DNA from: Adenophora triphylla var. japonica
Taxonomy: Eukaryota > Streptophyta > Magnoliopsida > Asterales > Campanulaceae
Direction: 5' to 3'
DNA length: 64,000 nucleotides
Assembly (NCBI GenBank): GCA_022495995.1
Contig: JAFEMH010000073.1
Location: forward strand, 774,001-838,000
Below are positions 11,990-22,880 of this stretch, one piece after another. Numbering within the stretch: position 1 is the stretch's first letter; every line of letters begins with the position of its first letter. The notes beneath the pieces were generated by a model. The model saw only the letters and a program-made list of their open reading frames with translations, searched no databases and was not told where the DNA came from. The position numbers were made by a program, and so were the translations under genes.

Positions 11990-12290
11990 GATGAGGGTTT
12001 TTGCAAGGTCACAAGATCGAGTTAGTACCGGGTCGATAGTATCATACTCCCCCTAATTTGATTAACTATGAGCCGAGAGTCACTATTGATCTCAATATTC
12101 GAACTCCCAAGTCTCTTGCCAATTCTATGCCCGCTATAATCGCTTCGTATTCGCCCCGATTGTTTGATGCCTCGAACTTGAATCTCAAGGCCCTCATGAA
12201 TTTCTCCTCGCAGGCGCAACCGGCATGCCCGCTCCACCGATTAACTTGCTCGCGGAGCCGTCCACATATAAAGTCCACACCTCTTCCGGA
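11990..12290 (-). pseudogene. Second (archaeal-type) RNase H domain of the Tat element
   Basis: The minus strand reads LYVDGSASKLIGGAG, then RFKFEASNNRGEYEAIIAG, then SDSRLIVNQI, giving the three acidic positions D...E...D of an RNase H fold. This domain follows the regular RNase H and is the hallmark of Tat elements. The frame shifts at least once between the second and third motifs. Confidence 0.85.
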
Positions 12291-12479
12291 CGCTCCTCGT
12301 CAACAATTTCGTGCTCGGGCTTTTGGGTCATCTTCTCGATTCCCGCTCGCTTTCTTTTTCCGAGGTCGCCGTCCGCTAATTTGAATGATGATTCTACTAC
12401 AAAATCAACTAAGGCCTCGCGCTTTGATTGTCTTTCTGGGAGTAGTGATCCGGAACTCGGCGAGCTCTATGCACTGCTA

Positions 12480-13800
12480 GCATTCTCCCCGAGGACTCGG
12501 TTTATGTAAAACCTTTCTAAGCGGGGCCTCGCTTAGTAAAGTTATAGGACGTGCGTAAAAGTAGGCTCTTAATTTTCGAGCGTATACAAGCAAGGCGTAA
12601 GCTAACTTTTCTATATTAAGATAGCGCCCTTCTACTACGGCGACAAAGGCCTTACTTACATAATAAACCGGTTTTTGGGAGTTATTCTCCTCCCTTACAA
12701 GAACAAAGCTGCTACATCGCGTATCAAGAACGGCTAAATACGTAAAGAGCTCTTCTCCGGCACCGGCTACCGAGCAGAGGCGGCCGCCCGAGGTATGTCT
12801 TCGACTTCTTCAAAAGCCCGATGGCACTCTGTTCCATGTAAATTCATCGCCTCTCTTCCCCCTTTCGAGAGTTTTGAAGAAGGGGAGGCATCTCTCGCCG
12901 ACCGCGAGATGAAGCGGCCAAGTGCGGTGATGCGACCATCGAGTTTTTGTACATCCTTCACGCAGCAGGAGGTTTCATGTCTAATAGGGCCTGGATTTTC
13001 TCTCGGATTAGCCTCTATCCCTCTTTCGTTGACCACGAATCCGAGGAACTTGCCTCGCCTCGACCCCGAAAGCGCACTTAAGCGGGGTTTAGCTTCATGC
13101 CGTTATGGGCGCAAGTTTTGAAGGTTTCCTCCACATCGAGCTCGTGGGAGTTTTCCTTAGTTTTTATGACCATGTCGTCAATATAGGCCTCCGTATTTCG
13201 CCTAGTTGGTTTTTAAAGACCAGATTGACCATGCGCCGATATGTGGCTCCCGCATTCTTTAGCCCAAAGTGGCATCATAGCAGAGCAAGATGTCTTGCCC
13301 GCAAAGAATGAAGCGCTACAGAGCGGACATCTTCGTGAGCCATCTGGATCTCGCGGTAGCCTGAGTAGGCATCAATGAAGCTTAGAACTCGTGTCCGCCA
13401 TGTAATCCACCAACTGCCTACGCGAGGAAGAGGGAAGCAATCTTGGGGCATGCCTTGTTGAGATCGGTGAAATCAACGCACATCCTCCATTTGCCATTCG
13501 ATTTCTTAACCATGACCACATCGCGCCCATTCGGGGTAGGAGATCTCCTTTATTATCCCCGCTTTAGCAACTTTTCCACCTCTTCCTTGATGGCAATCTC
13601 TTTCTCCTGGGAGAAATATCTCGGATTTCTCGTGAATGTTTTTGAAGGAGGGGTCATCGTTGATTTTATGGAGGATCACGTCCTCGCCGATGCCTTGCAT
13701 ATCTTCCACCCTCCAAGCGAACACATCGCAATTTGCTCTAAGGAACTCAATAAGTATCCTTCTTTCCTCGCCGTGAATTTCCACCAACCTTAATCAAGTT
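12480..13800 (-). pseudogene. Reverse transcriptase and first RNase H of the Tat element
   Basis: From 13787 downward the minus strand encodes FLRANCDVFAWRVEDMQGI, HKINDDPSFK and the hallmark VKKSNGKWRMCVDFTDLNKA (about 13440-13515). The catalytic YIDDMV is at 13168-13185. RNase H follows with KPVYYVSKAF and EGRYLNIEKLAYALLVYARK (about 12550-12690). Order and motifs are those of Ty3/gypsy pol. Several frameshifts separate the segments, so no continuous polyprotein exists. Confidence 0.9.
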
Positions 13801-14315
13801 TGCTCTGGGGAAGTGGGGATTGATTACCACCTCCTCGAGCTCGTCGTTAGGTTGAAGGTCGCCGATTTCACGATTGTGCAGGAGTCAATGACAATAGTGG
13901 GGGTTGACTCGAGCTTCTGGTTAGTGTTGCCATTGAATATATGATATCACTGGGCCAATTTCCCTCTATTCCTCGATCAATATAACCTCCCTCAACAGGC
14001 ACCAATCGCTTTGATTTTCCGCTCATCTTGAGCTCCACCTTGTGGAATGGAAAGAAAGCATGCCAATTGGTACGGTGGCGGCGGAGTGCAAGAGCTTTCC
14101 CTTTTTTGACTTGTCCTCGCCCTTTCCTCTATCATTTTGTCCTCGCCCTCTATCTCGCGGCAGATGTCTCGGCCTTTCTGCTTCTTTCCTTTTTCCTCCA
14201 AAGGTTTCTGGAGGAATCTCCCGGCCGGTTCTTGATGGTAGCAACCCCGCCCTCGGTGTTAAATTTCACCCTACTGGGGGACGAACGCAACTATTCCCAA
14301 TTCGGCTCGAGCAAG

Positions 14316-14591
14316 CTACGCCGAGAATGGCATCAGATTGGGAAGGAAGATCGACTCACCATGAAAGTTATCTTCGCCGTCTTCTCGTACGGGTTTTTCC
14401 CCAATAGCTACGTCAAACACAATCGTCCCTTTACCCTTACAACGTGGTTGGTGAAGCCTTCGAGCATGCCCGCATATGGAGTGAGACGTGCTTCTGTCAT
14501 TCTCATTCCAACCAAAGTATGGTAGTAGAGTATGTCGCGGCAAATCTCCAAGATCTATCAACACTCGCCCATGTTTGCTGCTGATTCTCAT
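14316..14591 (-). pseudogene. Aspartic protease region of the Tat element
   Basis: The minus strand reads GRVLIDLGDLP in place of the usual VLID-G-S/T active-site segment, followed downstream by GKGTIVFDVAIGE. Position between gag and RT fits a retroviral-type protease. The active-site motif is damaged. Confidence 0.6.
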
Positions 14592-14599
14592 TCGAGGGT

Positions 14600-16453
14600 G
14601 AGCGGCCGTGTGGAATGAAAAAGGGTGGAGGCAAGTTCACTCCTTTTGAACCCAATTTCCCGCTCTTCCTCCTGAGCTACGGCGGTATGGAGAAAACCTT
14701 CTCTAATGTCCGAATTTGGAGGGACAGCTGCTTATTTGAGGGAGGTTCCTCCCCAATGAAGTTAATGTCATAGTCCCCAAAATCGTCATCATTATTATCT
14801 CTTTCATTTCTGTCAGGTCCCCGCGCGTGTCGTGCTCCGCCGCCGATCATTGTTATCGGGGGCGATTGTTTCCCTTAACCCACTCGTTAGCTCCCGTTAT
14901 TGATTTTCTGGATTACTCGCTTCACCTCGAAACGATGCCTCGCTCCGTGCCCGCGATCGTTGTGAAACTCACGTAATTTAAGTCTACTCCTCTCATTTCG
15001 CTTTCAAGCGTGGGGAGGAGGAGGAAAGTCTCGAGGCTCTCATAATCACCACCCTTGGGTCGGTGAGCTCTGTAAACCGTTTCGCCATGGCCTTCTTGAG
15101 CTTTTCCGATCCCCTACCTCGTTTTTGCCCCGACACGTGTGAGCAGTGCCTGGGTGGTCTCCCGGACTTGGCTTATCCTTTCTTTCGCGTGCTCTGGGAG
15201 CGGCACACTAGGCTCTTCGGCGGAGGCAATGGCCGAGGCCCTTTCATACATTTCCTCCACTCGATTTAGGTTTGCCGGAGGCAAAATTCATTTTGAGGAA
15301 GGAGGAACCGAGGCCGCCTCAAAACATAGTCCGATATCTCCTCGTCCAGTCCACAATCTCCTCGCTCACCTTCCCGAACCGTGATATATAATCTTTTGTA
15401 GGCTCGTTTGGTGCTTGCTGACACCTGACAAGATCTGCTTGGTCTACGGCACACTCGCTCCGGCAAAGGCATTGAGGAAGAGGACTCGAACCGATCAATG
15501 ACTGGATACACCGGGGCTTCGAGGGCTAGCATCCAAGATAGGGCCTCGCCAATGAAGGTCGCAGCCTAAAGCTTTGCACATCACCGACTCATCCGCGGAG
15601 AATAAAGCCATCTCGGCCCTCAAATCTTCCCATATGACTCTTGGCATTTTTGGATCCGTCATAGGTGTCCATCTCGGGGGTTTGCCCTTCTCGGATCGGT
15701 GCCCGCGCAATTTTATCGCCGAAGGCGTCCATGGTGCGGCCACACTTCGGGGCGACCTTTCCGATGGGTTTCCCACATCTTCTCGCATTGAATTCCACAA
15801 ACTCGGGTTCTCGATCATCAACCTTTGCTTTTTAGCTCGTGGAGCCACGGCCTTCTCTCGGCCTGAGCCAAGGGTCTGGCTTGACTTCGCACGGCGATTT
15901 GACCGTGCCTCTTCCCCCATTTCCTCGCTATCATCTACATGCACCACGCTCCGTTTGGCCGGCTGTCCGCGCTCAAGGGTGGGTCAACCCGGTTTGCCCC
16001 ACGGCTTGACTAGCAAGCGAGTTAGCGGGAGCTCGTTGGGAGAACCTTTGTGACCCTTGAGGGAACCGTAGCCCTCCATTGGCCTCTATTTCAAACATTT
16101 CCATCTCCGCGTCGTTGATGGCCGCTGGCCTCCGCGACCGGTTTGGACTTGGAGGCTAGGATTTCCTTCCTTCTCGTGGATTTGTTCTGGGAAAGTGGGG
16201 TGGTTAGATTGGTGTTTTTATGTGAGCTTGGGGAGTTTTTGGGCTAGTGTTTAGTAGGGCTTGGGCTTTCTCGGACGGGCTTCCTGCTAACCGGTGGAGA
16301 ACTCGTTGAGCTGGGATTTTTTTGAGGCCGAGAATGGGCCCCCATTCTGTTGAAAACAGAGTTGGTTTGCCTTTCCCTATTGATGTTGGAGGGTTCGGCT
16401 TGGTTCTCCTCCTCTACGGTCAAATGACCGGCATTTTTCAGAATTTGAGACAT
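14600..16453 (-). pseudogene. gag region of the Tat element, frame-broken
   Basis: Starts at ATG 16453 (MSQILKNAGHLTVEEE), 225 bp inside the 5' LTR. Gag-core pieces in shifting frames are TPEMDTYDGSKNAKSHMGRF (about 15620-15690), RAEMALFSADESVMCKA and MLALEAPVYPVIDRFESSS (about 15480-15620). A region near 14880-14980 reads VSFHNDRGHGARHRFEVKR, matching the usual CxFH-DxGH-T-C gag knuckle of these elements but without the cysteines. Confidence 0.7.
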
Positions 16454-16658
16454 GTCTCGTAAAGGCGAAAATAATCAAGAGAAGTGTCTTTTGGCGATCG
16501 GTTGTTTAGACTACAAGGTGTGTCTGAAAACAAAAGTTTTAAACGTGAAAAACTTAGTGATGTAAAAAAGAAGAGCCTTTCGGCACTAAATTTGTTTAGG
16601 ACACGTGAGGTGCCTTGAAAACAAAAGATTTTTAACGAGAAATCGAAAGAAAGTCGGC

Positions 16659-16676
16659 TTCCCGGCAATGGAACCA
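16659..16676 (-). promoter_or_regulatory. Primer binding site, tRNA-Glu type
   Basis: On the minus strand TGGTTCCATTGCCGGGAA lies one base (16677) inside the 5' LTR. It is complementary, apart from one base, to the 3' end of plant tRNA-Glu as I remember it (TTCCCGGCAACGGAACCA). It fixes the element's orientation as minus. Confidence 0.75.
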
Positions 16677-16677
16677 C

Positions 16678-17508
16678 TGATGACGCCACAGCTTTTGGGG
16701 TCAGGAGCGGTTCAAGGATATCTGGCTAGGATATATTTGGTGGTTTGATGTACCTAGATCACAACACAAACAAGCACCGTTAAGGTCAAAGTTGGATGTT
16801 ACTCCAACTCAGGCCCTCGGGTGTGAGTAAGAATACCGAGTAATAAGGCTTTCAATACCTTTGGAGTGTGTGTGTTTAGGTTTAGAGAGTAAAAGAGCTT
16901 ACTCAATTGTCTATGGAACTTACCTTGCCCAAGGGGTAAAGGCCTTCTATTTATAGGCAATGCCACGGTGCTTGTTGAGGTAAGCACGAGATCGGCCCTG
17001 GGGGCACTTTGGTATTTGACCAGCTACACGTGTCCGCAGCTAATTGGTCCTGTCAGGGAGGGAACATTGACTGTCCAAGGGACATGGCTGAAAGGGACAT
17101 GAGCCGTGTAGCCGGCTTATTGCATTAAATGGAATAGTAGGCGCCGGGAGAGCCGCATTGAATGCGTGATGGGGAGCCGGCAAGTGGCTGTCAGAGCCAG
17201 TAAGCTAACTTGCTCAGTAAGGCTTGACATTAACCGGGAAGCAGCATGTGCCCGCAGTCAATCGTTGTGCCCGCGGTCAAAGATATATGACACGAGCACG
17301 GTTGATGCGGGCATGACTCATGCGGGCACGGATCCAGCGAGCAGGGTTCCAATGGTCCTCGACGGGGACGATGAGAGGAGGGACACGGTCTTGACCACAA
17401 GGGCCTATTTGTCCGCGGTCTTCCCTCCAGCGGTCTAGGAACTGCCACGTCACTGGTTCCTTGGACAAGACCGAGCGCGGGCCCGGTCCAGTAGATCCGG
17501 GCTCATCA
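16678..17508 (-). repeat. 5' LTR of the Tat element
   Basis: 831 bp with TGATGA/TCATCA termini. Compared with 4640-5474 it shows many C-to-T or G-to-A changes at CG sites (for example ACGGCCG against ATGGCTG), as expected from deamination of methylated cytosine, plus small indels. U5 holds a stretch resembling the 5' half of tRNA-Glu at 16706-16727. Confidence 0.9.
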
Positions 17509-17513
17509 GGTAT

Positions 17514-18735
17514 CGTAAAAAGTATGAGAGAGAAACTGATAACTTTTGTTAATGTGGATAAAATAGTGTAAAGTTGTGGTTATTGATAACCGATGACATG
17601 TAACTGTTGTGAAGTAGAGAGTGATCTAATGACCTGGACTTAATACCGTGGATGGTCTAATAGATTTCATAGCAATTTATAATAAGATGAAAATTGCTTA
17701 AATGGTACTCCAACTTTCTAAAAATAGTTACTCCCTTCGCAATTTCATGTCGTGCAGTATTTTTGCCCCTGATCAATATTTATTCCCAATTTTGACTATC
17801 AGTGTCGGTTCCCTTGTAGGGTGGAGACTCGAAATACATTCCAGAGCTCTTTCTTTCTTTATACTGGAAATTTCTTATATCGGTAGTCTTACATTAAATT
17901 TCATAATCGAACTTTAACGATAATTTCATAAAAATTTAGTTATTTCTATTCCATTCTAAAAATTGTCATTGATTCAGCATTAGAATTAATACTACAATTA
18001 TACTTGCCTCTGAATAAACCTAAAATACCTTATATTTAGAAAGGGAGAGAGTAATATAGTTGCCTTAAACATCCCACCCTGTAGTTGCTGTGACAACGTC
18101 AACAACAAAAGAGAGTTTAGAGCACTAACGGTCCAAAGCTGCAGTAGAAGACACTTGAGTAATTCACAACCAAAAACAAATTAAGGCTGACCCATACAAA
18201 AAAAAGTATAGTAAATGGGTGCACAAATTATAGTACCAATGCTCCAAATTAAAAAGTACAGCTTAAACGCATTTAACAAGAATTGAGCTTGAGCCTAATC
18301 CTCTAGGAGGGAATCTTAACCATTGAACTACATGCACATGATGTTCAATTGAGTACAATTCCAGTAATATATGGAGGCTAAAAAAAAATTACATTTAATG
18401 TAGGGGAGTAAGTGGGTGCACTTGCACCCCAATAAAAAAGGCTTCTTAACCTTCAAATGATCATATATATGCACCGAGGGTGATTATTTTCAGCTTGAAG
18501 AAATCCTAACCAACATCTAATACCCTATAGTACAATTCACAAGAAAAACACACCACACAATAAATCAACTAAATTTTCGGTCAAAACTCAAAAGAACCTT
18601 CAAATTACTAGTTCAGCTTCAGAACCTCCGTTCATGCAGAGGGAAAACAAGTTCTCAAGGAAGAGAATGCTTCTAGCAAATCATGCCATTAAAACATTTA
18701 TTATACGAAACGGAATACATGGTAAACATATATTT
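17514..18735. other. AT-rich intergenic DNA
   Basis: No gene recognised. A single ACTCCCTTCG at about 17730 may be a decayed MITE end. The rest holds no motif I can support. Confidence 0.3.
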
Positions 18736-18740
18736 ATAAA

Positions 18741-19075
18741 TGTGAATGTTTGATATGCATTGTTGAGCCACGATCTAATAGCTTAAGCTTTTAGATCAAG
18801 TGGTAACTCTAACATGGTATCAGAGTGCAAGGTCTCGGGTTCGATTCCATCCGCTTGCAGTATTATACGGATTTAAATGTGCAAAAATTGCACTATGTTG
18901 ACATGCCCGAGAATGTGACTTGTTTGAAATTTGGCATGCTCGATAATGTGGCATGTTCGTAATATCTCCACATATGCAACCAGGTCACACGTGAGGGGAA
19001 GTGTGAATGTTTGATATGCATTGTTGAACCATGATCTAATAGCTTAAGCTTTTAGATCAAGTGGTAACTCTAACA
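18741..19075 (+). mobile_element. TRIM (miniature LTR retrotransposon)
   Basis: Two 74-bp LTRs (18741-18814 and 19002-19075) starting TGTGAATG and ending CTAACA differ at only two positions. The TSD is a perfect ATAAA at 18736-18740 and 19076-19080. TGGTATCAGAG directly after the first LTR (18815) is the standard Met-tRNA primer site. GTGAGGGGAAG before the second LTR is the polypurine tract. The 187-bp interior codes for nothing. The orientation is plus. Confidence 0.93.
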
Positions 19076-19358
19076 ATAAATGCTTCTATAAGGAAAGAAA
19101 AAAGCCTTGGAAATGTTGTTAATAGTAGTGGTATCTAGATAACTTCAATCTACAAGTTCATTAAGAAGCCATGCTTTAAAACAACTTCTATAGAACAACA
19201 ACTAACCCTGCATTTATAACGGTTATCTGAATCAGATAAGTAAACAATTAGTCACTACAACCTGCACTTTTACCACACTAACTATCAGATAGTTTAGCTG
19301 CCTTATAAAGTCCAATAAACCTGCCCATAAAATGGGTTAATTTCTCTAAAAAAATATA

Positions 19359-19467
19359 CTCCCTCCGTCCCTTAATGAATGTCGAAATAAGTTTCGAATT
19401 TGCTCTTGAATGTCGAAAAAAAAAAATTTTTAAAAAAAAATTGACATTCATTTAAGGACAGAGGGAG
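19359..19467. mobile_element. Stowaway-like MITE, 109 bp
   Basis: CTCCCTCCGTCCCTTAATG at the left and TTAAGGACAGAGGGAG at the right, flanked by TA (19357-19358 and 19468-19469). The arms are long inverted repeats containing AATGTC/GACATT, so the element folds into a near-complete hairpin. Confidence 0.88.
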
Positions 19468-19469
19468 TA

Positions 19470-20111
19470 TGATATTTTCACAAAATCCCCAAGAAAGTAG
19501 CGAATCTTATTTGTTGAGATCGCAAATCGCATGGCCTGACAAGCAAAAGACTGCCAGTTCTAGTCTAAGGGAAAGCACTTCATATAACAACGGCAACCCA
19601 AAGAAAAATTGTCTCCTAGAAAATTATGCAAAAAAGATTGTCTCTCAAATCCTTAATCCATTTTCCATCACCTTAAAGGTTTAAACGAATGAAACTCTCA
19701 AGAAACAAAAAGATAACCAAACAAATACAACCAAATCACAATCTGTTCATATAAACTGTTTTGCAGAAAACATACTTCGGAATCCATAAACAAACTATTG
19801 CAATCCTACAACATGGATTAATCGACAACAACCGGTAAATGCATAACTTCTGTCTTTCATACACGAAAATTTGGAAGTATTCGGATACATCACACTATTA
19901 TATACTATCCAAAAATTGAATATATCGATCAAACGAAGGAGTTTGCCTAAATTTCTACTATACTTATTTTTATAACATTCAAATCCTTTTAACTGAATAT
20001 TTTCTTTTAAATTAGAGTCAAATGATCACACATACAACACACAAATCAGAAATCAGGACAATTGACAATTCATTCGTAATCAAACCTCAACGCCCCAACA
20101 GAGTAATGAAA
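19470..20111. other. Downstream flank of the small membrane-protein gene
   Basis: AT-rich, no gene recognised. The part next to 20112 is presumably the 3' untranslated region of the minus-strand gene. Confidence 0.3.
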
Positions 20112-20525
20112 TTAATCGACGCGCTTTGACGACGAAACTAAGTTCTTCCAGAGATAACGACCGCTTGCCATATCCACAAATGTCCAGAATCCCGTTCTAA
20201 TTGCCGCACAAACCTGCAACACCACATTTCCACATATAATGCGTGTAATTTAAAATACGGAGGTGAAATTTTGATTGAATAGAATAAATTAGAGTAAGAA
20301 ACCCTAGAAATGGAGGCAGGAGGAAGGGGCTGGAACCTTGGAGGATCGATCAACGGAATTAGACGACGGAGATGAGGCGGAGAGGGGATACTTGGGAGTG
20401 GAATCGTCGGGGTTGGTGTCGGAATCGGTGCCGTCGAGCTTGGGTTGTGATTGGAGGTTGCGGAGGACGAAGAATCCGGCGAGAGTTGCCGAGAGGAAGA
20501 TTAGAATGATTCTGAGGGGACACAT
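20112..20525 (-). CDS. Small single-pass membrane protein of unknown function, two exons
   Basis: Exon 1 (20337-20525, 63 codons) begins MCPLRIILIFLSATLAGFFV, a hydrophobic N-terminal segment (about residues 4-22), followed by a Ser/Asp/Pro-rich linker. Exon 2 (20112-20213) encodes AAIRTGFWTFVDMASGRYLW and ends KRVD. Together they give 96 residues in one frame. The acceptor is TTGCAG. The donor is GTTCCA, a weak but GT-type site; without splicing, the frame stops after ten more codons. The conserved-looking WTFVDMASGRYLW block resembles a family of short plant proteins that I remember under vague names; I assign no function. A signal anchor in the ER or Golgi is the simplest reading of the N terminus. 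Confidence 0.65.
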
Positions 20526-20953
20526 TTTTTTCTTTTTTCTCTGCCGGTGGAATTTTCTCTCTCTAACACGAGTACAAAGTCTAGAGAGAGAGAAGAAGGA
20601 ACAAAAATAGATAGATTTATTATATGGGCGTGGTGTTAGTTAATGTGTCTCACTAATCATCATATTTATGAATAAGCCGCAATAATTACAAACATTATTT
20701 AGCTTTATTTCTTTTTATGCTGTCATGTTATTTTCGTAATACGTTCCGTCTAAAGCTTCACTTTTTATTCAAATGAGTGTCTAGATAAAAGCTTCACCTT
20801 TTCTAAAATAAAAAAGATTTATTAATATTTTATTATATCCACTAACTTTTCTTTCTCACACATTTAAATTATGGATCTCACTTGTCATATTCACTCATTT
20901 CTTTCCTTTCACAACCCTTCTCACACTCTCATTATTTTTTAATATACTATATA

Positions 20954-21217
20954 CTCCCTCCGTCTCGGCCGACTTAGGACTTTTTGCCATTTTGGGCGTC
21001 CCACCCGACTTAGGACGGCTCAAAATGGAAACCTTAAATCACTATTCTCTCCACTCATTCTCTCTCCTACATTATTTTAATACTCACAACACTATTATAA
21101 TTTACTATTCCCTCCACTCATTCTCTCTCCTATTTTTAAATTACACTCACAACATTTACCTTTTCCTTAATCCCCGTGCCATTTCAAAAAATTCTAAATC
21201 GGTCGGGACGGAGGGAG
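20954..21217. mobile_element. Stowaway-like MITE, 264 bp
   Basis: CTCCCTCCGTCTCGGCCGAC after TA and CGGTCGGGACGGAGGGAG before TA (21218-21219). The interior contains ACTCATTCTCTCTCCTA twice. Confidence 0.88.
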
Positions 21218-21219
21218 TA

Positions 21220-22099
21220 TATCGTTTTCTTAATTTGCATGCGTCATCAAAATGTTGAAGCATGAGCAGGAACGAAGGGAGTAAATAGCACTGCCATTCA
21301 ATTTTTTATTTCGTGACGAATCACTCTATTAAAAAAAAATCTCAGTCCAAAATAATTGTAGCCATTAAAGTTTCCATCGATTTTATTAAAAAAAATGTCA
21401 ATAAATGAAAAAATTACCAATTTTTCCCAGATTGATTATTTCTTACTTCTACAATAGTTCACTCAAAAAACAAAAAACAAGTGGGAATTCAATGCTTTTA
21501 ATTTAAAATTATTTTAGATCAAAAAATTATCCAAAAGCAACAAAGATAATGCCAAAAACGTCTGATCAACCAAATCCAGTAATTCAGATATATCTTGGTG
21601 ACTTGAACATCCTGAAAAAAATGAACAAACACGTAAACTAAGTCGGGATTTTACCGGCGAATGCCATCCGACGTGAGCATAAGTATAGCCTTGGTGGGCT
21701 TTGAATATGATTGGCATGATCTTAGTTGACTTAGACTGGCCTCGTGGTCATCATAGTCTTAAGTTGAGACTCCTTAAAGCCTTGGTTGACATAGTGTTAT
21801 GTCGAGATGATACAACGAGCATATGTAGGTAAGCCTAATCCATATGTCGTATTTAGGAGTTATGTATATTTTCAATGAGCTTAACCCATTAGGCCTTCCC
21901 CTTATGGCCCATGGTCGTACTCGGTTTATACCGTTCAATGGCTTCGACTTTCTAGCTCGACTATGTCGAGTAGAAAGTGTATCTCGTACTCGACTTACGT
22001 ATACCAAGGGTTTTTCTCGAAATACTAGGGGGCTAATCATTTTAACTGCGGATTTAAACATTGATGGGCACACTTATCATCAGCTCTCGACATAGTCTT
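21220..22099. other. Intergenic DNA next to a tandem array
   Basis: No gene recognised. From about 21700 the base composition changes and short CTCGAC/GTCGAG motifs appear (21955-22000). This may be part of the same unnamed repeat that holds the tandem array. Confidence 0.3.
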
Positions 22100-22590
22100 T
22101 ATGACATGTGCATTTCACCCAATTAGTGCGGGCAATGGTGCCCGTATTTATAACATGGGCATTTCACCCAATTAATGCGAGCAAGGTGCACGTCTTTAGG
22201 AGGTGGACATTTCATCCATTTGGAGCGGGTAATGGTGGTGCCCGTCTTTAGAAGATGGACATTTCATCCATTTGGTACGGCCAATAGTGTCGGTCTTTGG
22301 GACTTGGGCATTTCACCCAATTGGTGCGGGCAATGGTGCCCGTCTTTAGGAATTGGGCATTTCACCCAAATAATGTGATCAAGGTGCCCGCCTTTAAAAG
22401 GTGGACATTTCATCCATTTGGTGAGGGCCACGGTGCCCTTTTTAGGACTTGGGCATTTCACCCATTTGGTGCAGGCAATGGTGCCCACCTTTAGAACTTG
22501 GACATTTCATCCATTTGGTGCGAACAATGGTGCCCGTCTTTAGGACTTGGGCATTTCACCCATTTAATACGAACAAGGTAGACCATCGGG
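22100..22590 (+). repeat. Tandem array of about ten ~49-bp units
   Basis: Each unit runs roughly TTGGGCATTTCACCCATTTG, then GTGCGGGCAATGGTGCCCG, then TCTTTAGGA. Units begin near 22105, 22156, 22203, 22254, 22303, 22352, 22400, 22448, 22497 and 22546. Two hairpin-capable segments occur per unit: TGGG-7-CCCA (or TGGA-7-TCCA) and CGGGC-6-GCCCG. No coding function is visible. Confidence 0.85.
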
Positions 22591-22659
22591 TTTATTGTAG
22601 TACTTGCTTGACTTGTCATAATTAAGTACTAATATATTGAAATTGTGATTACAGCCAAG

Positions 22660-22880
22660 GTTCTAAAAAGCGCTAGGCGGATGCTAGGCGGCGGAGCCGG
22701 GCCTAGCGCCTAGGCGGGGACTAGTCGGGGACTAATCGGGATTAGTCGGGATTAGTCAGGACCTAGGCGTGGCTTAGAACTAGGCGTTGGGACTAGTCGG
22801 GGACTAGTCGAGGACTAATCGGGATTAGTCGGGATTATGTTGCTGTAATCTCTGTTCTAAAAGACCCCGGTCTTTTAGAA
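22660..22880. mobile_element. hAT-like MITE remnant with CTAGGCG/GGACTAGTCG repeats
   Basis: Begins near CCAAGGTTCTAAAAAGCGC and contains repeated GCTAGGCGG and GGGACTAGTCGGGGACTA motifs. It ends near CTTTTAGAACAGAG, an imperfect inverse of the start. This matches my memory of a widespread plant hAT MITE type. I see no clear TSD, so the limits are uncertain. Confidence 0.4.

Larger units (their letters stand above)
4640..17508 (-). mobile_element. Complete, degenerate Ty3/gypsy Tat-lineage LTR retrotransposon
   Basis: A 12.9-kb element bounded by LTRs that begin TGATGA and end TCATCA, with a perfect 5-bp TSD GGTAT at 4635-4639 and 17509-17513. Coding order on the minus strand runs from high to low coordinates: gag, protease, reverse transcriptase, RNase H, a second (archaeal-type) RNase H, integrase. 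Two RNase H domains and a long region between integrase and the 3' LTR are known features of the Tat lineage (Ogre/Retand group). Every coding domain has stops and frameshifts, and the LTRs have clearly diverged, so the copy is old and cannot move by itself. GC content is visibly higher than in the flanks. Confidence 0.9.

Noticed and set aside
22100..22590. CRISPR-like array
   Set aside because: Repeats are head-to-tail without unique spacers, in plant nuclear DNA; it is a minisatellite.
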